Positions 25,321 through 39,560 are shown, counted from the first letter of the stretch. The stretch: DNA of 64,000 nt from Atrina japonica (GCA_030159075.1 BROG01000042.1:868501-932500), one strand, 5' to 3'. The notes: generated by a model from the letters alone, not told the origin. Translations and numbers: made by a program.

Positions 25321-26384
25321 CTACATGTTAATATATCCAATCACAAAAGGTCCATTACCTTAACTACATGTACATGTAAGTCCAATCACAAGAGGTCGAT
25401 CATCTTAACTACATGTACATGTACATTTTTCAGGGGTTGAACACCAAGTATATGTACATGTATGTACTGTATTCGACCCATTACATGTATAAAAAATTAA
25501 CTGTTTTACATCAATTTGACTATTAATTGGTCCCATTAAGTGCCCCTTTTTCCTGATTTTTGTAGCGACCTGGGCATTTAATGGCTCAAAATATGGTAAG
25601 TTCAATCACAAAATGTCCACACTTTTAACTACATGTATAAATAATATATAAGTCCAATCACAAAAGATTCTTCATTTTAACTTCATGTAAGGTGAGCACA
25701 AAATGACCTTGACCCATTAACCTTGTGGTGTTTGTTTAAAGCTTTATTCAGAATATTTCTGTAGTTCAGGAAAAGAAATAAAAGTGTTCAGTATAAAATG
25801 TATGTGCACATGTAAGATATTTAAAGAAAAAAAAAAGAGAAATAAATGTAGATAAGGACTTCTAGAAGTACAATATATGTATAACATTATTTCAGCATTT
25901 GACTTACTGTACACTGTACATGTATTTAAGCTGATAAAATGACTTAGAATTAGATATGTCTTGCTGGTCCTGGCATTGATATTAAAAGACACAAAGTATG
26001 TACTTGTTACTTTGTACATGCAAAAATAATTAAATTGTTTTCTGCAAACAACATATCATTCTCATATTTGTTATCCAAAATATGATACTGTAGAATCAGA
26101 TATTTTTGTGGGGTTAAAATTTTGTTGTTTTATAGATAAAACTGATAACAAACATGTTTGTAAAGGAACCTATTAGCATTACTAAGTGTAATTTATTTTA
26201 AATTTTGTCATGGTTTTAATTTCATTGATAAATGAAAACCACGAAATTAAAAGCATAACGAAATTTTCTGATACTGCAGTATATAAACATCTTAACTATA
26301 GTTTGCTCTTTTTGTTTGAAATGTTTCACGTTCTAATGCCAAGCAATTATATACTGATAATAACAATACCATAACAACAATGTA

Positions 26385-27110
26385 TCACAATGCAGTTTTT
26401 CATTATTTCATTTATAAGTAAATTTACCATGACAACAATGTATCACAAAGTCTATACCTATAGATAATGCAGTTTTTCATTATTTCATTTATAAGTAAAT
26501 TTACCATGACAACAATGTATCACAAAGTCTATACTTATAGATAATGCAGTTTTTCATTATTTCATTTATAAGTAAATTTACCATGACAACAATGTATCAC
26601 AAAGTCTATACCTATAGATAATGCAGTTTTTCATTATTTCATTTATAAGTAAATTTACCATGACAACAATGTATCACAAAGTCTATACTTATAGATAATG
26701 CAGTTTTTCATTATTTCATTTATAAGTAAATTTACCATGACAACAATGTATCACAAAGTCTATACCTATAGATAATGCAGTTTTTCATTATTTCATTTAT
26801 AAGTAAATTTACCATGACAACAATGTATCACAAAGTCTAACCTTATAGATAATGCAGTTTTTCATTATTTCATTTATAAGTAAATTTACCATGACAACAA
26901 TGTATCACAAAGTCTATACCTATAGATAATGCAGTTTTTCATTATTTCATTTATAAGTAATTTACCATGACAACAATGTATCACAAAGTCTATACTTATA
27001 GATAATGCAGTTTTTCATTATTTCATTTATAAGTAAATTTACCATGACAACAATGTATCACAAAGTCTATACTTATAGATAATGCAGTTTTTCATTATTT
27101 CATTTATAAA
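26385..27110. repeat. 77-bp minisatellite, about nine copies
   Basis: The unit contains ACCATGACAACAATGTATCA, CAAAGTCTATACCTATAGAT and TTTCATTATTTCATTTATAA. Copies are almost identical, so the array expanded recently. Confidence 0.95.
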
Positions 27111-30100
27111 AAAAATCACTTCATTCTACTGATGACACAGCTGAAGAATTACAACAAAATTTTATTTCAGGAGAAAAATTAAAAAACAAACTTCAGGCAG
27201 AAAGTTGGTAGCTATATTATTGTAAAATAACCTTGTATCATTATAAAGTCAGAAGCAAGACTGTATTACAGAAATCTTACAGAGTAAAATTCTCAAAAAA
27301 AAAAGTAAACTCTAAAGACATTAAAAACATTCTGTTAAAATTTTAAAAAAGTTTTAATCTGTGGCATTAACACTAACAGTAAACCCCAAGTAAAAATGTA
27401 TGTCAAAATTCAGCATCATTATACATGTACATGTAGCAAACCTTAAGCACAACATTTTAGCATTCAAATTTTCAACAAAATATCTTAAATCCAAATTTTT
27501 TAAGAGCCATTCTCTGTAAGCATAAAAATTTTTGATATAGGGTCGGACAGTCAAGATCACGGATTGCAATGAAACTTGATACTTAATACTTGCATGTCAA
27601 CCTTATTTGAAATTTGGTGTCAGATTGATCCCCTGAGCTGCCATTGCCATGGTAACTATGTTGCCATATGTGGGCTCCAGATAGGTAATTCAAACTGTGA
27701 ATTTACCTTTTTTTGGCATGTCAAACATAAAACATACTGATCTGAAGTCTTAGTATTTAATTGTCAGCATGAAGATGATGCTTTATGTTATTGAAGCACC
27801 TCTTCGTTCATTTTTGCAAACTTTAAAAATCATGCATACAAAATTTGAAAGTCATCTGAAAATTGGTTCATTAGAAGAGGGTTTTTTAATATACATGTAC
27901 CAAATTTTTGTCCTTTTTTTACACCTTTTGGGGCCCCTATTGGTCCTACCCCTTTTCCTTCACAAATGTTATGCCGCTTCACCGTGGGGACACTTTCAGC
28001 CAAGTTTCATAAAATTGGTCCACTAGTTCTTGAGAAGTTGAAGATGCCCCAGTTTTGCCTTTCAGCATTGATGCTCTAGCCAAAACTAACATCCACCTAA
28101 AATATCAGCATCCAATATATAACTATATATATATATATACATGTATATGTGTATTATCATTATTAAATGAATTACATGCCTTTCAGCACAGTTTAATGTA
28201 AAAACATGCAAGATTGAACAAAAAAGGTCAAGTCCAAAATGTCAAAAATTGAGATTCCATCTTGGTGCAAAAATCAGCAATTTTTACCAAAAAGCTTAAT
28301 CCAAAAACATGACAATGTTAAAAATTTATCTTTACAACATCAATGCTAGACACCCAAGAAACAACCAGGCCAAATATCAGTAAGCTAGCACTTACATTTA
28401 CTGAACAGCAAGCCTGCAAAAAAACTTAACACTGAACTACACATGTAGACACAAAGTTTGAAGCCATTGCTACACTGTTCTCACTTTTGTTCATGATCAC
28501 TGGTCATGAAGTGAGATAAAACCTATGTATTCATTTTGTGTAAACTTGTACCTGTACTACATTTTTTGTAAATGTACATGTACAATTGTAATTATGTATA
28601 AATGTAAAATAAAATGTCTTATTGTGTATGGCAGATTTCACAAGTGATACAAGTGATAGTATTACATTGTACATGGATGGAAATACTGAAATAAATTAAA
28701 TTTATAACATTAACTAATTATTCAATTTTTTATGCCTCTGGCCTCTTCTGTCCGTCGGTGATTCCGTCCCGCTTACATATAAAGTGCAATATGTGGATCG
28801 TGATATATATACAGTAACCAAACTTAGACTGTAATTTCATCTGAGGGTAGCTCACAATTCACTGAAATCACATGCCCGTGGGGTGGGGTCAAAATGTAGG
28901 ACATTGCAATGTTTAAAGTTTGGATTGTGATACAGTAAGGACCAGAGGCATTTGTGTTTCACAAACACATCTTGTAATGCATGAATATGATATTTTGTGT
29001 AACATTACATCAAACTGATATATATTCAAATAAAATGATCTATGTTATTTCACTATGTTTTAATGTTTATGTAACAATTGAGCTTAATATACATGTACAT
29101 GTAGGACAGAAAGAACTCCCTTCAATTTTGATGTCCTTTTTTCAGATCTGTTAAAAAATACCTATTATGTAAAACAATGATTTTTTCAAGATTCTATCCA
29201 AAATTGATTTAAAAAGAGTACCTTACATGTTTTTATTCCTTTTATTTTAATAATTTATATTTACATGTATTTAAACATTTTTATCAATGAGGTCACAATG
29301 GCTGTTTCCCATCCTGTTTATCATATATGTACATAATATTGGCAGCATGCATGTCCTATCATTTGTCTTGTGGGCTTGGGGATATAATTGTGACATAAGG
29401 AGTATGAGTTAGCAATTCTGAAATATCTAGAGTCGACTTAAAGTCAAGTATGTCAAAAAACAGTTGACCTGGAAGTTGTTTTTTTGTTGTTGTTGCTTAT
29501 GTTACACAAATGTACACATTTTTCCGTCTTCAAAACCTGTAACACTAGCAATGGAGATTAACTGTGTTTTTACCACATCTGCACACATTTACCCAGAATG
29601 AAGTGTACTCTGCAAATGGCGACTTCTGAAGATGCTAATTTCATGGCTGAAGGAACACTGATCACAAGCTTTGATATTGAAAATAGCTATTGAAATTTTC
29701 TGTCCAACAATAGTAACATTAGCACAAGTGTAACATTAGCAACAGATTTCCTCTTTATTTCATATACATGTACATGTAACCTTTGGTGAAACATAAACAT
29801 GAACGGCATTATTTCAGTGGCACATAATCTGTCCATGTAACACTAGCATTCATGAAATCTGCCGTATAAAACATGCATGTATACAATGATACATGCACAA
29901 TGTACATATATATACCATTTACATGCACATTTAGGAAAAAGTCAGTGGCCTTTTGGTTGAGACTTCATACTGTTTCTACGTTTAGGTCACAATGGGCGTG
30001 CCACATGAAAATCCAAACTGTCGTAACATACAATTGTACATATAACATAAGTCAACTACATGTTAACATTTAGCTGGTGATGTACATTATATAGCATAAT

Positions 30101-30344
30101 ACAAATGAAAATTTTGTAACTGAACATTACATACAATACATGTAATTTTATAACTGTCATTACATACAATAATTTTTGTTTGTTTTAACTTTCTTTGTTA
30201 TTCTACATTATATTGACATGCCACTAGGTTTCAGTGCCGCAAATTTTGATCTGTATGTACTATTACACTGGTTTTTATGCCAATGCAGTACAGCAGATTT
30301 TGAAGTCTTAGGTATACCATTTGGTGAAATACCAATTCGATCAT

Positions 30345-30536
30345 ACTTGCCAACTCTCCCCCATAAATAGGAAGACTCCGTATTTTTTTACGTAAAATTT
30401 TGATAATTTCTTCAAGAAAAATGCATATCTCCCCATGAAAAATTTAAACTTTCCTATTAATTCTTACTACAAGTCTCCCCATGAAATTGAAAAAGTAAAT
30501 CCCCCCTATTAAAATTTTTCAAGGTTGGCAAGTCTG
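30345..30536. mobile_element. MITE with ACTTGCCAAC termini
   Basis: ACTTGCCAACTCTCCC at the left is answered by GGTTGGCAAGT at the right. The inside holds two inverted CTCCCCATGAAA blocks. No coding capacity is seen. Confidence 0.6.
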
Positions 30537-31369
30537 GTTTGTTGTGTTCTCGAACTGGTACATGTATTTCAAGACAAACTGTCATGTATACCCTGTTACC
30601 AAGAATCAAACATGAGGTGATTTGTGAGAAGTATTCAAACTCATTTATAGGAAACATTTGGGTTTTTTTTTTTTACAAACATGGAGCGGAGACTTTCATT
30701 TTCAAGTCTTGTATATGATAAAAGGAACAATAAATAATAGATAAAAATTATATACATGTACATGCAAAATGCATGTGTACATGTACATCGATTTCTATAT
30801 ACAATGTACATATATGTCGACTTTGGACATTTACAAAAATGTAGTTTTTAATTTGAATTGAATTTCTACAAGTATATTTTGTTTAAAATTAAATAAATTT
30901 TTGACATCAAAATGTTTATTGAAAATAAATTTTTGAATACTTGACTGCTAAACAAGAGTTTATTTTACTAACACATACATGTATTTAAGATTTAGCTGTC
31001 TGCATGTCCCCACTTTAATTCATAACATTGGTGTAGTTAAAGAATACATGTACATGTAGAGACAGTCAATAAAATCCAGATCTACAATTAATGCAATAAA
31101 AATGTAGCTGAGGTGAACAAACATGTAAGACATGTTGATCTAGATCTACAGATAAACCACACACAGAGAAAAAAATGTACATTTGAGTCTGATCAACAAT
31201 CTATCAATTGTGCTTTTATGTAATAATCGAAACCAGGAACTTGACATTTCACAAGAAATTATGGAACAATGTTAACATTAGTAATTAAGTTGTGTTTGCT
31301 GATGTCTGGTCACCAAGCAGACATATAAACTTGAAAATGTAAAAACTTAACACATAATATCACTACAGC

Positions 31370-32037
31370 AGGGTTCACACCACCAAGTGCCATTTTAGCA
31401 AAATGCTAAAAATACTATAAATTGGCTAAAAAATGGTTCTGGCTAAATTTTTTGCTCAACAATTGTGTGACAATCTGGGGAAAATCAGTCCTATGGCTAA
31501 GGCAATATATTAGTAAAATACAAGTGAAAACAGATCTTTCCCTGCCATTTACAAGAACATTGTAAATTGAGGACTAATTAACCAATTTGATAAGTACTAG
31601 TGTCAGCATTTGATTGTAAACTCCACAGGACGGAAGATTTACCTGGCCATTGTGTGGCATGTGCACAAACTGATCCAAGTACCTATGTAAATTAACTTGG
31701 AGAAATAAACAAAATCAAACGGTGGAAGCCATTATATATACACATTGACTTCAAAGGATTGTTGGCATGATTAAAAGGTGTAAATTACAAACACTGGTTG
31801 TGTTAATTATGATGAGGGAGAACAAGTGACACCTTGAGCATATCCAAAGACAATGATTGTGATTGTGATATATACCAATGATGAAGAAATGGAATTAAAG
31901 TATTAAACTGTTATTAATAGCCTTGGATACTTTTTGTTTATTCATTTTCTCAATGCAATTTTATTTGGCTCAAAAAATGTTGATTTTGCTAAATTTGTGG
32001 CTCGTAAATTTGAAATCTTGATGGTGTGAACCCTAGG
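31370..32037. mobile_element. Possible hAT-like MITE, GGGTTCACACCA termini
   Basis: GGGTTCACACCACCAAG at the left pairs with CTTGATGGTGTGAACCC at the right. ATTTTAGCAAAATGCTAAAA near the left also has a related inverted form near the right (CAAAAAATGTTGATTTTGCT). No clean target duplication is visible. Confidence 0.55.
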
Positions 32038-32110
32038 CCTGCTATAGGAATGGAAGACACTTTATAACCAAGATCCGCTCAATATTTTATCTCTCAGTAC
32101 ATTATACAAT

Positions 32111-32222
32111 TATGGCCCTCTGTGGAGGGATACATCCTGAATTGTCTCCCTGGGAAAAGCCCGAGGGAAATAACCCTTCCCAAGGAGACAATTCGGGATG
32201 TATCCTGACACAGAGGGCCATA
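32111..32222. repeat. 112-bp imperfect palindrome
   Basis: TATGGCCCTCTGTG at the left pairs with CACAGAGGGCCATA at the right, and GGATACATCCTGAATTGTCT with its inverse complement inside. The right flank (about 32330-32390) is shared with the palindrome at 17692-17796. Confidence 0.8.
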
Positions 32223-32924
32223 AATGTTTTATTATACCAAAATAAACAATACAAAAACAAAATTGAACAAGATTATTATTTAATATATTTCAGTAACAAC
32301 ATTTTATCAACTTAATAAGACACGAATAAAACCTATGGAGATGGCGAAAGCATTCATCATCAGTTTTACATGTTCAGTGTTTTTATAATGTAAATGCCCT
32401 GGTCATTCACTCATTGTTTGAAATCAAATATTAAGTGGTTGACTGTTTCCCTTGGTGTTAAAACTTAATAGAATCCATGTGTTGTTTATTAGTCATGAAT
32501 TACATGCAACATTACATATAGCTTTTGTCGTATGTATTTTACTCTATCTTAGCATTACCCGAAAAATCGGGTTCAGTGAACAGTGCGTTCGATTTACATG
32601 CAAGCTAGATTTGGCAACAAGGGGTTATTTCCCTGGTATTATTCCCCATTGCCAATGGCAGCGAAGGTATTATACCACAGTCACGTGATTACCTTGGGGT
32701 TATTTCCCTCGGAGGTGAATTTTTGGTGACATATCCTTATTATCTTTTGTCATGTGACTGCTTTTAATCCAATCTTGAATAATTTAACAAACATGAGATA
32801 CAATAATGTCAGATATTACTGTACATGAAAGTTTTGGTAAAGAAAAATAAGTCTGCAGTTTGTTAAACTTTACGTTTCAGATTTAAATTGTGTTGAATAC
32901 AAATGTATCTTTATATGCATAGTT

Positions 32925-33078
32925 TTTAACTTGTTTGCATACATGTATATATCTATATATATATTTCAACTAATTTGTATGCATACATGTATATATCTAT
33001 ATATATATTTCAACTAATTTGTATGCATACATGTATATATCTATATATATATTTCAACTAATTTGTATGCATACATGT
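32925..33078. repeat. 44-bp minisatellite, 3.4 copies
   Basis: Nearly identical units with CATACATGTATATATCTATA and TTTCAACTAATTTGTATG. Confidence 0.9.
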
Positions 33079-33379
33079 AAAAATGGTCAACAAAATGCTT
33101 TATCAATACAGGGCCAGGGATTACTAGCTAGCTCTGGCTTAATTTAACAAGTGGCGTGGCTACTTAAAGTCTTACGCCACTCGCCCCTGTGAGGCAGGGA
33201 GATGTTTAGTGTGTGTGTTTATGCCCTTGCTTGAGTGGTCCATAATTCCAACAGCTTTTAAGTGTCACTACACTTGTACAATCTGATGAAGGTATTAATC
33301 AAACTGCCTAGACCATTTAACCTCTATCTACATGTAGGCATAAAGCTGTGTGGACAGGAATTGAAATTTCACCTCTGAA

Positions 33380-33460
33380 AATCTGGCACGACCAAGGATC
33401 AAACCAGGGACGTTTATGTTGAAGATCTAGCACTCTACAAACTAAGCTACTCTGTCCACT
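33380..33460 (-). mobile_element. tRNA-like SINE fragment
   Basis: On the minus strand AGTAGCTTAGTTTGTAGAGT is A-box-like and CCTGGTTTGATCCTTGG is B-box-like. The spacing is near that of a tRNA, but the acceptor stem does not pair. Confidence 0.5.
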
Positions 33461-33689
33461 ACAGGGATTAAACACTTTATGATCCATCCCAAATAAGTAC
33501 ACTATCTTGTATCTATCAGTAAGTTTCTGATCCAGTTTAATTTTATACTGCAGATTTAAAGGGACATTTTATTCAGCCGTGTTTTTGTTTTTACTACACA
33601 GCTTGATAGAATATAACAAAAAAGCAATACAGTGTAATGACGACTGTACAGGCATAAAAATTCTTAAATTCCTATATAGTGAAATATGT

Positions 33690-33872
33690 ACAACTGTATA
33701 TAACGACCTCCTTCGGGACACAGGAAAACTGGTCTTTATAGGGAGGTGTTCTTTATATAGAAGTTGATTTGTACACAAATTGTACTATTAGTGACAGCAA
33801 AAAACAGTCTTTATGACCAGATGGTCTTTATACACAGTTGGTCATTAAAGCAAGTTTTTTATTGTATATTTT
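33690..33872. mobile_element. MITE, ACTGT...ATTGT termini, copy 2
   Basis: Homologous to 19186-19340: both have CGACCTCC/TGACCTCC, GGAAAACTGGTCTT-like text, AGGGAGGTG, TTGATTTGTACACAAAT and GGTCTTTATACACAG. This copy has an insertion of about 25 bp in the middle. Confidence 0.7.
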
Positions 33873-34400
33873 GTGAAAATGGCTTGAGATACTCAGGTTT
33901 GGCACTTTTGCAATTGCAATTGATTAACTCAACCTTACTATTTGTATATGAATTACAATACATGTTACTGTACATCATGTACATGTACTACACAGTCACT
34001 GGACCTGACCTCATTTTCACAAAATATAATGTATATACATGTAGGAATATCAGATTTTCTATGCCTGTGTATAGCTCTTATAATTTGTTATTGTATATAC
34101 ATACATTGTACATGTAGGAATATCAGATTTTCTATGCCTGTGTATAGCTCTTATAATTTGTACATCAAGTACAGTAACAAGTACATGTAATAAAAGTAGA
34201 AAAAGTCGAAATAAATTTTTTTGGTAACACTGAACACAGATCCATGTGTAATGCTCCTTAAAATTGCATAGGGTATCTTGCACATAGATTTTAATTTGGT
34301 TGCCTATTTACATGTATTGATTTTTATACATAATTTAAAAATACACAGCTTATCTGAAGCACTGGATACTGAAAACTTACATTACCAAAGACTATATAAG

Positions 34401-34668
34401 CAGGGTTTTCCCTTACACATGATTTCTGAATCTCTGACGCACAAAATCTTTTCAGGACGCAAAACATGAATTATATAAGCTACAGTGAGTCTCTAAGGAC
34501 GCACAAATTTTTTTTTTCAACCTGAAACTGGAAATGTGTGCCTTTGTTTTCATTTATTTTCTTGAAATTCATTGGCCTGGGGATGCATAAATTTAATTAA
34601 GGACTCAGGGAATTTTGTTCTTGTGGGTCCCTGGGACTCAGTAAAATAACATCCATGGGGAAACCCTG
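34401..34668. mobile_element. 268-bp MITE with CAGGGTTTTCC termini and 6-bp target duplication
   Basis: The ends CAGGGTTTTCCC and GGGGAAACCCTG are inverse complements with one mismatch. TATAAG flanks both sides (34395-34400 and 34669-34674). The termini resemble those of the 15069-16373 element, whose duplication is 5 bp. Confidence 0.7.
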
Positions 34669-35019
34669 TATAAGTAACCATTGTAAAATCACTAAATTGT
34701 AATTGTGATACTTGCCACATACAAAATAAAACAAAATGGGATAACACTTCATTTTTGCTGCATTAGAAATATTTGCTTTCCCATATTAATTACCGGTATG
34801 TCTTGTAATTTTACACATAACATACATGTAAAACTGAATCATACGTAAACTGCACTCAAAACAGATTGAGAATTCACATAAAGTCATTGACTGAGCAAAC
34901 ATACATGTACATCAATATCTATGATTTAGACATTTTAAAGATATTTAAAGTGGAACTTTTGTCAGTTTCGATATCCTTGTAACTTGTTTATATGTATAAA
35001 AAAAAAAAAATATACAAAC

Positions 35020-36003
35020 CTTTGTTCTTCCATTTATTGAACAATTTGATAATTTTTCTGCACATTCTAATACAATCGCATCCATAGATGATATAAGAAA
35101 TTGTATTTCATCACAGTTATTTTCATATCCATCTACCCAGGTGATAAGGTCATCCCTTATTGAACGAGTAGTCATTCCAGTTTCCTTATTAACAAGCTGT
35201 CCTCTGGTAAAAACATTTGACGTATGAAGAGCTTTCACTTCATCTAAAATAGCCATACCCTTAGATTCTCCAAGAAAATTGTCTATGACCGATATTCCAT
35301 ATCTATTGAGACAGTTGACAACATATTCACCTAACATTTTATTTCTGGACTCAAGAATTGAGAAGTACGGTTGACTTGTGTCAATGCCAGAGTCTGTCAA
35401 ACCTCGTGGACACATATTTCTGTTTTCTGCGGTGTTGTTAGGCATCTGGGATAAATAGTCAGGAGGTTTTAAAGCATTCTCATTTGATAATAAAATGTAA
35501 GATTCAGAACTACCTTGCTCCGTAAATGTTTCATCTACAGTTTGAGACACAGCACCCTTTTCTGATGAGATTGTCAACTTTTGTGTTTCTGCAGTGACTT
35601 CTGACGGGAAGGTATTCAAATCATCAACTGGGCTACTTGACCGAATACGAGCAGAATTACTCATCTCATTAGATGGATCATTATCATTTCTATCACTTAA
35701 CGCTTCGGAGTTTTTGTTTACGTTTTCTACTACCTTTGATCTGTCACGTATGCCATCAGAATTGGAACTGTCATGTTTGTTGTGATTGACAGCAGCCGAG
35801 TCAGAATCAATAATTCCGGTTTTCTTTCCGGGTCGTCTTTTCGATTTACAGTTAACTTTATGATATTTCCAATCGAATATCTGATGTTCCTTTGAACAAT
35901 ACCAGGTGTTTTTGCATCCAGCACATATCATGAGGTTCTCTATCGCCCCGCATAATTGACAAACCAAGTGTATGTTCGATTTGTCACGTACGCACACTGC
36001 CAT
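35020..36003 (-). CDS. EGLN1: EGLN/PHD-type HIF prolyl hydroxylase, exon 1 (MYND finger and start of catalytic domain)
   Basis: This is the first coding exon (328 codons) of a 2-oxoglutarate/Fe(II) dioxygenase that hydroxylates HIF-alpha prolines and so marks HIF for VHL-dependent destruction in normoxia. Residues 15-52 form a MYND zinc finger with all eight ligands (C15, C18, C27, C30, C36, H40, H48, C52), as in vertebrate EGLN1/PHD2. Residues about 53-226 are a Ser/Asp/Asn-rich low-complexity linker. Residues about 227-328 match the start of the catalytic domain, including the GISVIDNFLG and ITWVDG blocks and the INGRTK end. The ATG at 36003 is chosen because the frame upstream opens only with GTG. 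The exon ends AAG|GTTTGT at 35020 in phase 0, so the frame that reads on past it is intron. The exon is intact. The identity is firm; EGLN1 rather than a paralogue is inferred from the MYND finger. Confidence 0.95.
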
Positions 36004-36340
36004 GTTTACACTCTTTCGGAACACCTTTGATCATCATTAAAAAGGATGTTCTACCATTTTATCATCGGATGGGAGTAAATAGGTGACAAATAGAAAGGAT
36101 ATCGAATACAGTGGGTTATATATTTCTGTATTAATGCTAAAACACAAACATGAAAAGTCACAGGCCTGAAACAGAATAAAATTTTCAGTCATGTACGTAG
36201 TTTTCTATCACCCATGCCTTGATCGGAGTTCCTCTAATTGAACTCAATAATTGTTAAAAACCGTACGGAGAAGGTACAAAATCCGGTTTAGGATGTCCTC
36301 ATGCGACATCGATATTTATATATAGTGACACGCCAAAATT
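36004..36340 (-). promoter_or_regulatory. Presumed EGLN 5' UTR and promoter
   Basis: These bases lie directly upstream of the EGLN start codon on the minus strand and hold no other gene. No clear TATA box is seen. Somewhat more CpG is present than in the surrounding AT-rich DNA. Further upstream, at 36695-36700, lies TACGTG inside a near-palindrome, which matches the hypoxia-response core RCGTG. EGLN genes of other animals are HIF targets, so the site is a plausible feedback element, but this is inference only. Confidence 0.35.
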
Positions 36341-37265
36341 GATGCCTTTTTTCTTTTTCTCTATATATTTTATATAAAACAACCTTTTTTCATAAAACTA
36401 TTACAAAGCAAATTCCCTTTCAATTTCAATGTAATATTAACTATTTACCATTAATGTTGTGAAGTTTATATATGAAGAATGAGAAATCAGTGAAATATTG
36501 TTTTTTCTAGTTGAATTGGTATTTAAAAAAAAAAAATAGGCAACGTGGTTCTAAGCCTACCTGCAATTATTTACTTTAATTAGAATCACTACACCCGTTT
36601 TATAATTTTACATAGCTAAATATTTCCATAAGTATCCAAATGTTTAACATCCACCAACGCACGTCTTAAAACTTTATAATTGTTACTGTGTTAATACGTG
36701 CGTATTTACAGCGATGAGTATGCTTATATGTAGGTTAAATAGAGGCGTGTTACCTACAAGGACTGGGGTTGATGTTCTCAAGGAACAATTCCAAATAACA
36801 TCATATATAGTAAAATCCATACAACCTGGCGTGTGGAGTCTCATGAACCCTTTCTTGACCTGGACGAGTTTAAATTTTAGGTAATAAAGCATAACATTAC
36901 AATTACACCGACTATAGTAATCAGTGCTATTGTCATATTCACATAAGATGACGGGGCGGTGTAACCTTTTTACTATTAAACGGATAATTTTACTCACTTT
37001 TCGGTTATGACCACTGGATTTTCGTAGACAGATAGGAGCCAGTGACGGATTCAAGGGAGGCGGAAAGGGGCGTACGCTCCCCTTTGAACGCCAAAGTATA
37101 GATGTCTGTACAGTCAAAATCAGTTCAAAAGTCCAGAAGTTAACAGAAATGTTTAAAATCTATATAATTTTAATAAAAAGTTGGAAAATTAATAAAAATG
37201 AATTACCAAAATTTACGCTCGGCCAAAATAATTACCAGCGATATATAAAGCTAATATTAGCTTTA
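36341..37265. other. Gene-free DNA upstream of EGLN
   Basis: No exon recognised. 37020-37090 contains a phrase (GTGACGGATTCAAGGGAGGC) that looks like the end of a dispersed mollusc transposon. 37195-37285 holds the inverted pair CAGCGATATATAAAGCTAAT / ATTAGCTTTATATATCGCTG. Confidence 0.45.
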
Positions 37266-37279
37266 TATATCGCTGTAAT

Positions 37280-37374
<95 letters not shown>
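37266..37374. repeat. (AT)n microsatellite
   Basis: About 54 uninterrupted AT/TA dinucleotides. The Ile-Tyr open frame over it is meaningless. Confidence 0.95.
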
Positions 37375-37376
<2 letters not shown>

Positions 37377-37499
37377 TCGGTAAAGAAATTATCGTTTTCT
37401 TTTCCTCAGCTTGTATTAATATAAAAATTCATTTGTAAACTTGACAAATTTTGCATTGTATCAAATTGCAAGTTATATCTTACCAAGTATTTACACATT

Positions 37500-39560
37500 A
37501 CATGTATGTAGGCGTAGGTACCGGGGCGACCAGGGGGTGCCCCCTCCCCACATTTTCTCACATACATGTTAGTGGCGTAGGAAGCAAATCAAAAGTGTGT
37601 AGGGGGTATTTTGAAAGTGGTTATCCCAGGTTAAAAAATGTCATGTGCCTTTTGATTATTCAGTTGATACATACAACAGTGGTGGATGTAGAACAAATTT
37701 AAAAGGTGGATGTTTTTAGGCCGCTGACATAAAATTATACCTAATTGTGATGCAATGCATACATCCTCAAAAGCAGACTGATAATTCAAAGTTGGAGAAT
37801 TTATTTTGATGCGCGAAAACTTTTGGGAAATTTGTTTTTAATTTGGTGACATAAAATTATACCTATTTGTGATGCAATGCAAACATATTCAAAAGCAGAC
37901 TGAGGATTAAAGTTGGAGTAACATAAATTTATTCACCGATCGGAGCGAGGCGCGAAATTTTAGAGGAAATTTTTTTTAATTCGGTGACAAATTTTGGGAA
38001 ATTTGTTTTTAATTTGGTGACATAAAATTATACCTATTTGTGATGCAATGCATATATCATCAAAAGCAGACTGAGGATTCAAAGTTGGAGTAGGTGTAAA
38101 TTTAAAATTTATTCGCCGAGCGGAGCGAAACGCAAAAAATTGGGAAATTTGTTTTTAATTTTCAGACTTTTTATAGAAAATTAAGGGTTTCACAACTATT
38201 TTATAAACTTTAGGGACACGGTCTCCCTGGTTACTTCACATTATTTATTGTTGGATTAATTGTCAGACAACATTCATTAATAAAAACAATATTTTTTTCT
38301 CAGTTGGGAGCCTGTACAAGTGAGAGAACCCGGTTACAATGTCCCAGTGAGAAGTGAGAGGCTTCATGATTTAAAGCACGACGCTCTGACCACTCAGCCC
38401 CTACATGCTGAGAAAACCGTCAGATGAAAATGTATTTACTGATATGTAGGGCAACACACAACACAGAATACAAGTTCAATAGTCCAAGTCCATAAAATCC
38501 AAGATATACAGACAAAGCCTGGTTGGATCTAGGATTTCGAGTTAGAGGAGAGAAAGGGTATATAATTGTTTTCGCCGAGCGTAGCAAGGAGCGAAAAATT
38601 TGGTAGGCCTAATTTAAAAGCTCTGGGAAGCCTTTTTCTGTATTCCAGACGTGATGTCAATATAAAATAAAATTTGTATGTGAAAAAAGTCGGGGTGGGC
38701 CCTCCTGGCCCCCGGTTCCTACGCCTATGCATGTACCATTTTTTTTTATACATTATCAACACGTCTGAAATTCAGAAAAAAGGCTTCCCAGAACTTTTAA
38801 AAATCAAAAAAATTCTGGACTCCTTCATCATGCTCATGCATTTGTATTTGCTGATACTCAGTTTATTTTTGATAAATGATACGCAAGGCAAATTTATTGC
38901 AATATTTGACCTGAATAAAAACGAGTCGCAATGTGAAATTAACTCTCCGGACTTTGATAATTGGACATTTCTGGGAGGCATACCCTCGACCACGGAGAAA
39001 TGACAATTTTTGTGTCTGGAGGCTAGAAGATACCTCATCGGGCTTCTTCCGAATTAATCTATCAACGATATTTTAACGATAATGAGGTCATAATTCAATG
39101 TATGGAGGATACTAGGCCAAAATTCTGTCCCTATTTTAGTAACTTTGTTACTGATCCAACCTTCTTTTGAGAAGGATAATCAAAGTGGTTTACTAGCGGA
39201 TTGCTATGCGTATTTTCGCGTCTGGATGCAGAAAAAAGAAAGGGATTCCAAATTTATAAAAAATATTTGAAAGATGCGTAAAACCCTGCTTCTAACGAAA
39301 TACTGCCACACAGTTAATCCAACACTTAAAAATATGTGCAGTTATGAGTGAAAGAGTGCCGCCTAAAGTTGATAAAATAGGTGTAAAAACTTTCATTTTT
39401 CTATAAAAAGTCGAAAAATTAAAGACAAATTTCCAAACATTTTCGTGCCTCGCTCCACTCGGCAACAAAATTTACACCACTCCAACTTTAAATAATCACT
39501 ACTATTGATGAGATATGCACTGCATAAAACAGATTTAATTTCAGTTAAAATTTTATTTTT
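37500..39560. mobile_element. Nested fragments of a dispersed repeat (GAGCGGAGCGAA family)
   Basis: Three direct copies of a block with GGTGACATAAAATTATACCT and TGTGATGCAATGCA lie at about 37724, 37848 and 38014. CGAGCGGAGCGA phrases follow. An inverse copy runs at about 39400-39560 (CTCGCTCCACTCGGC, ATGCACTGCATAAA). At 38615-38805 GGGAAGCCTTTTTCTG and its inverse flank a 130-bp loop. No transposase is seen. Confidence 0.55.
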
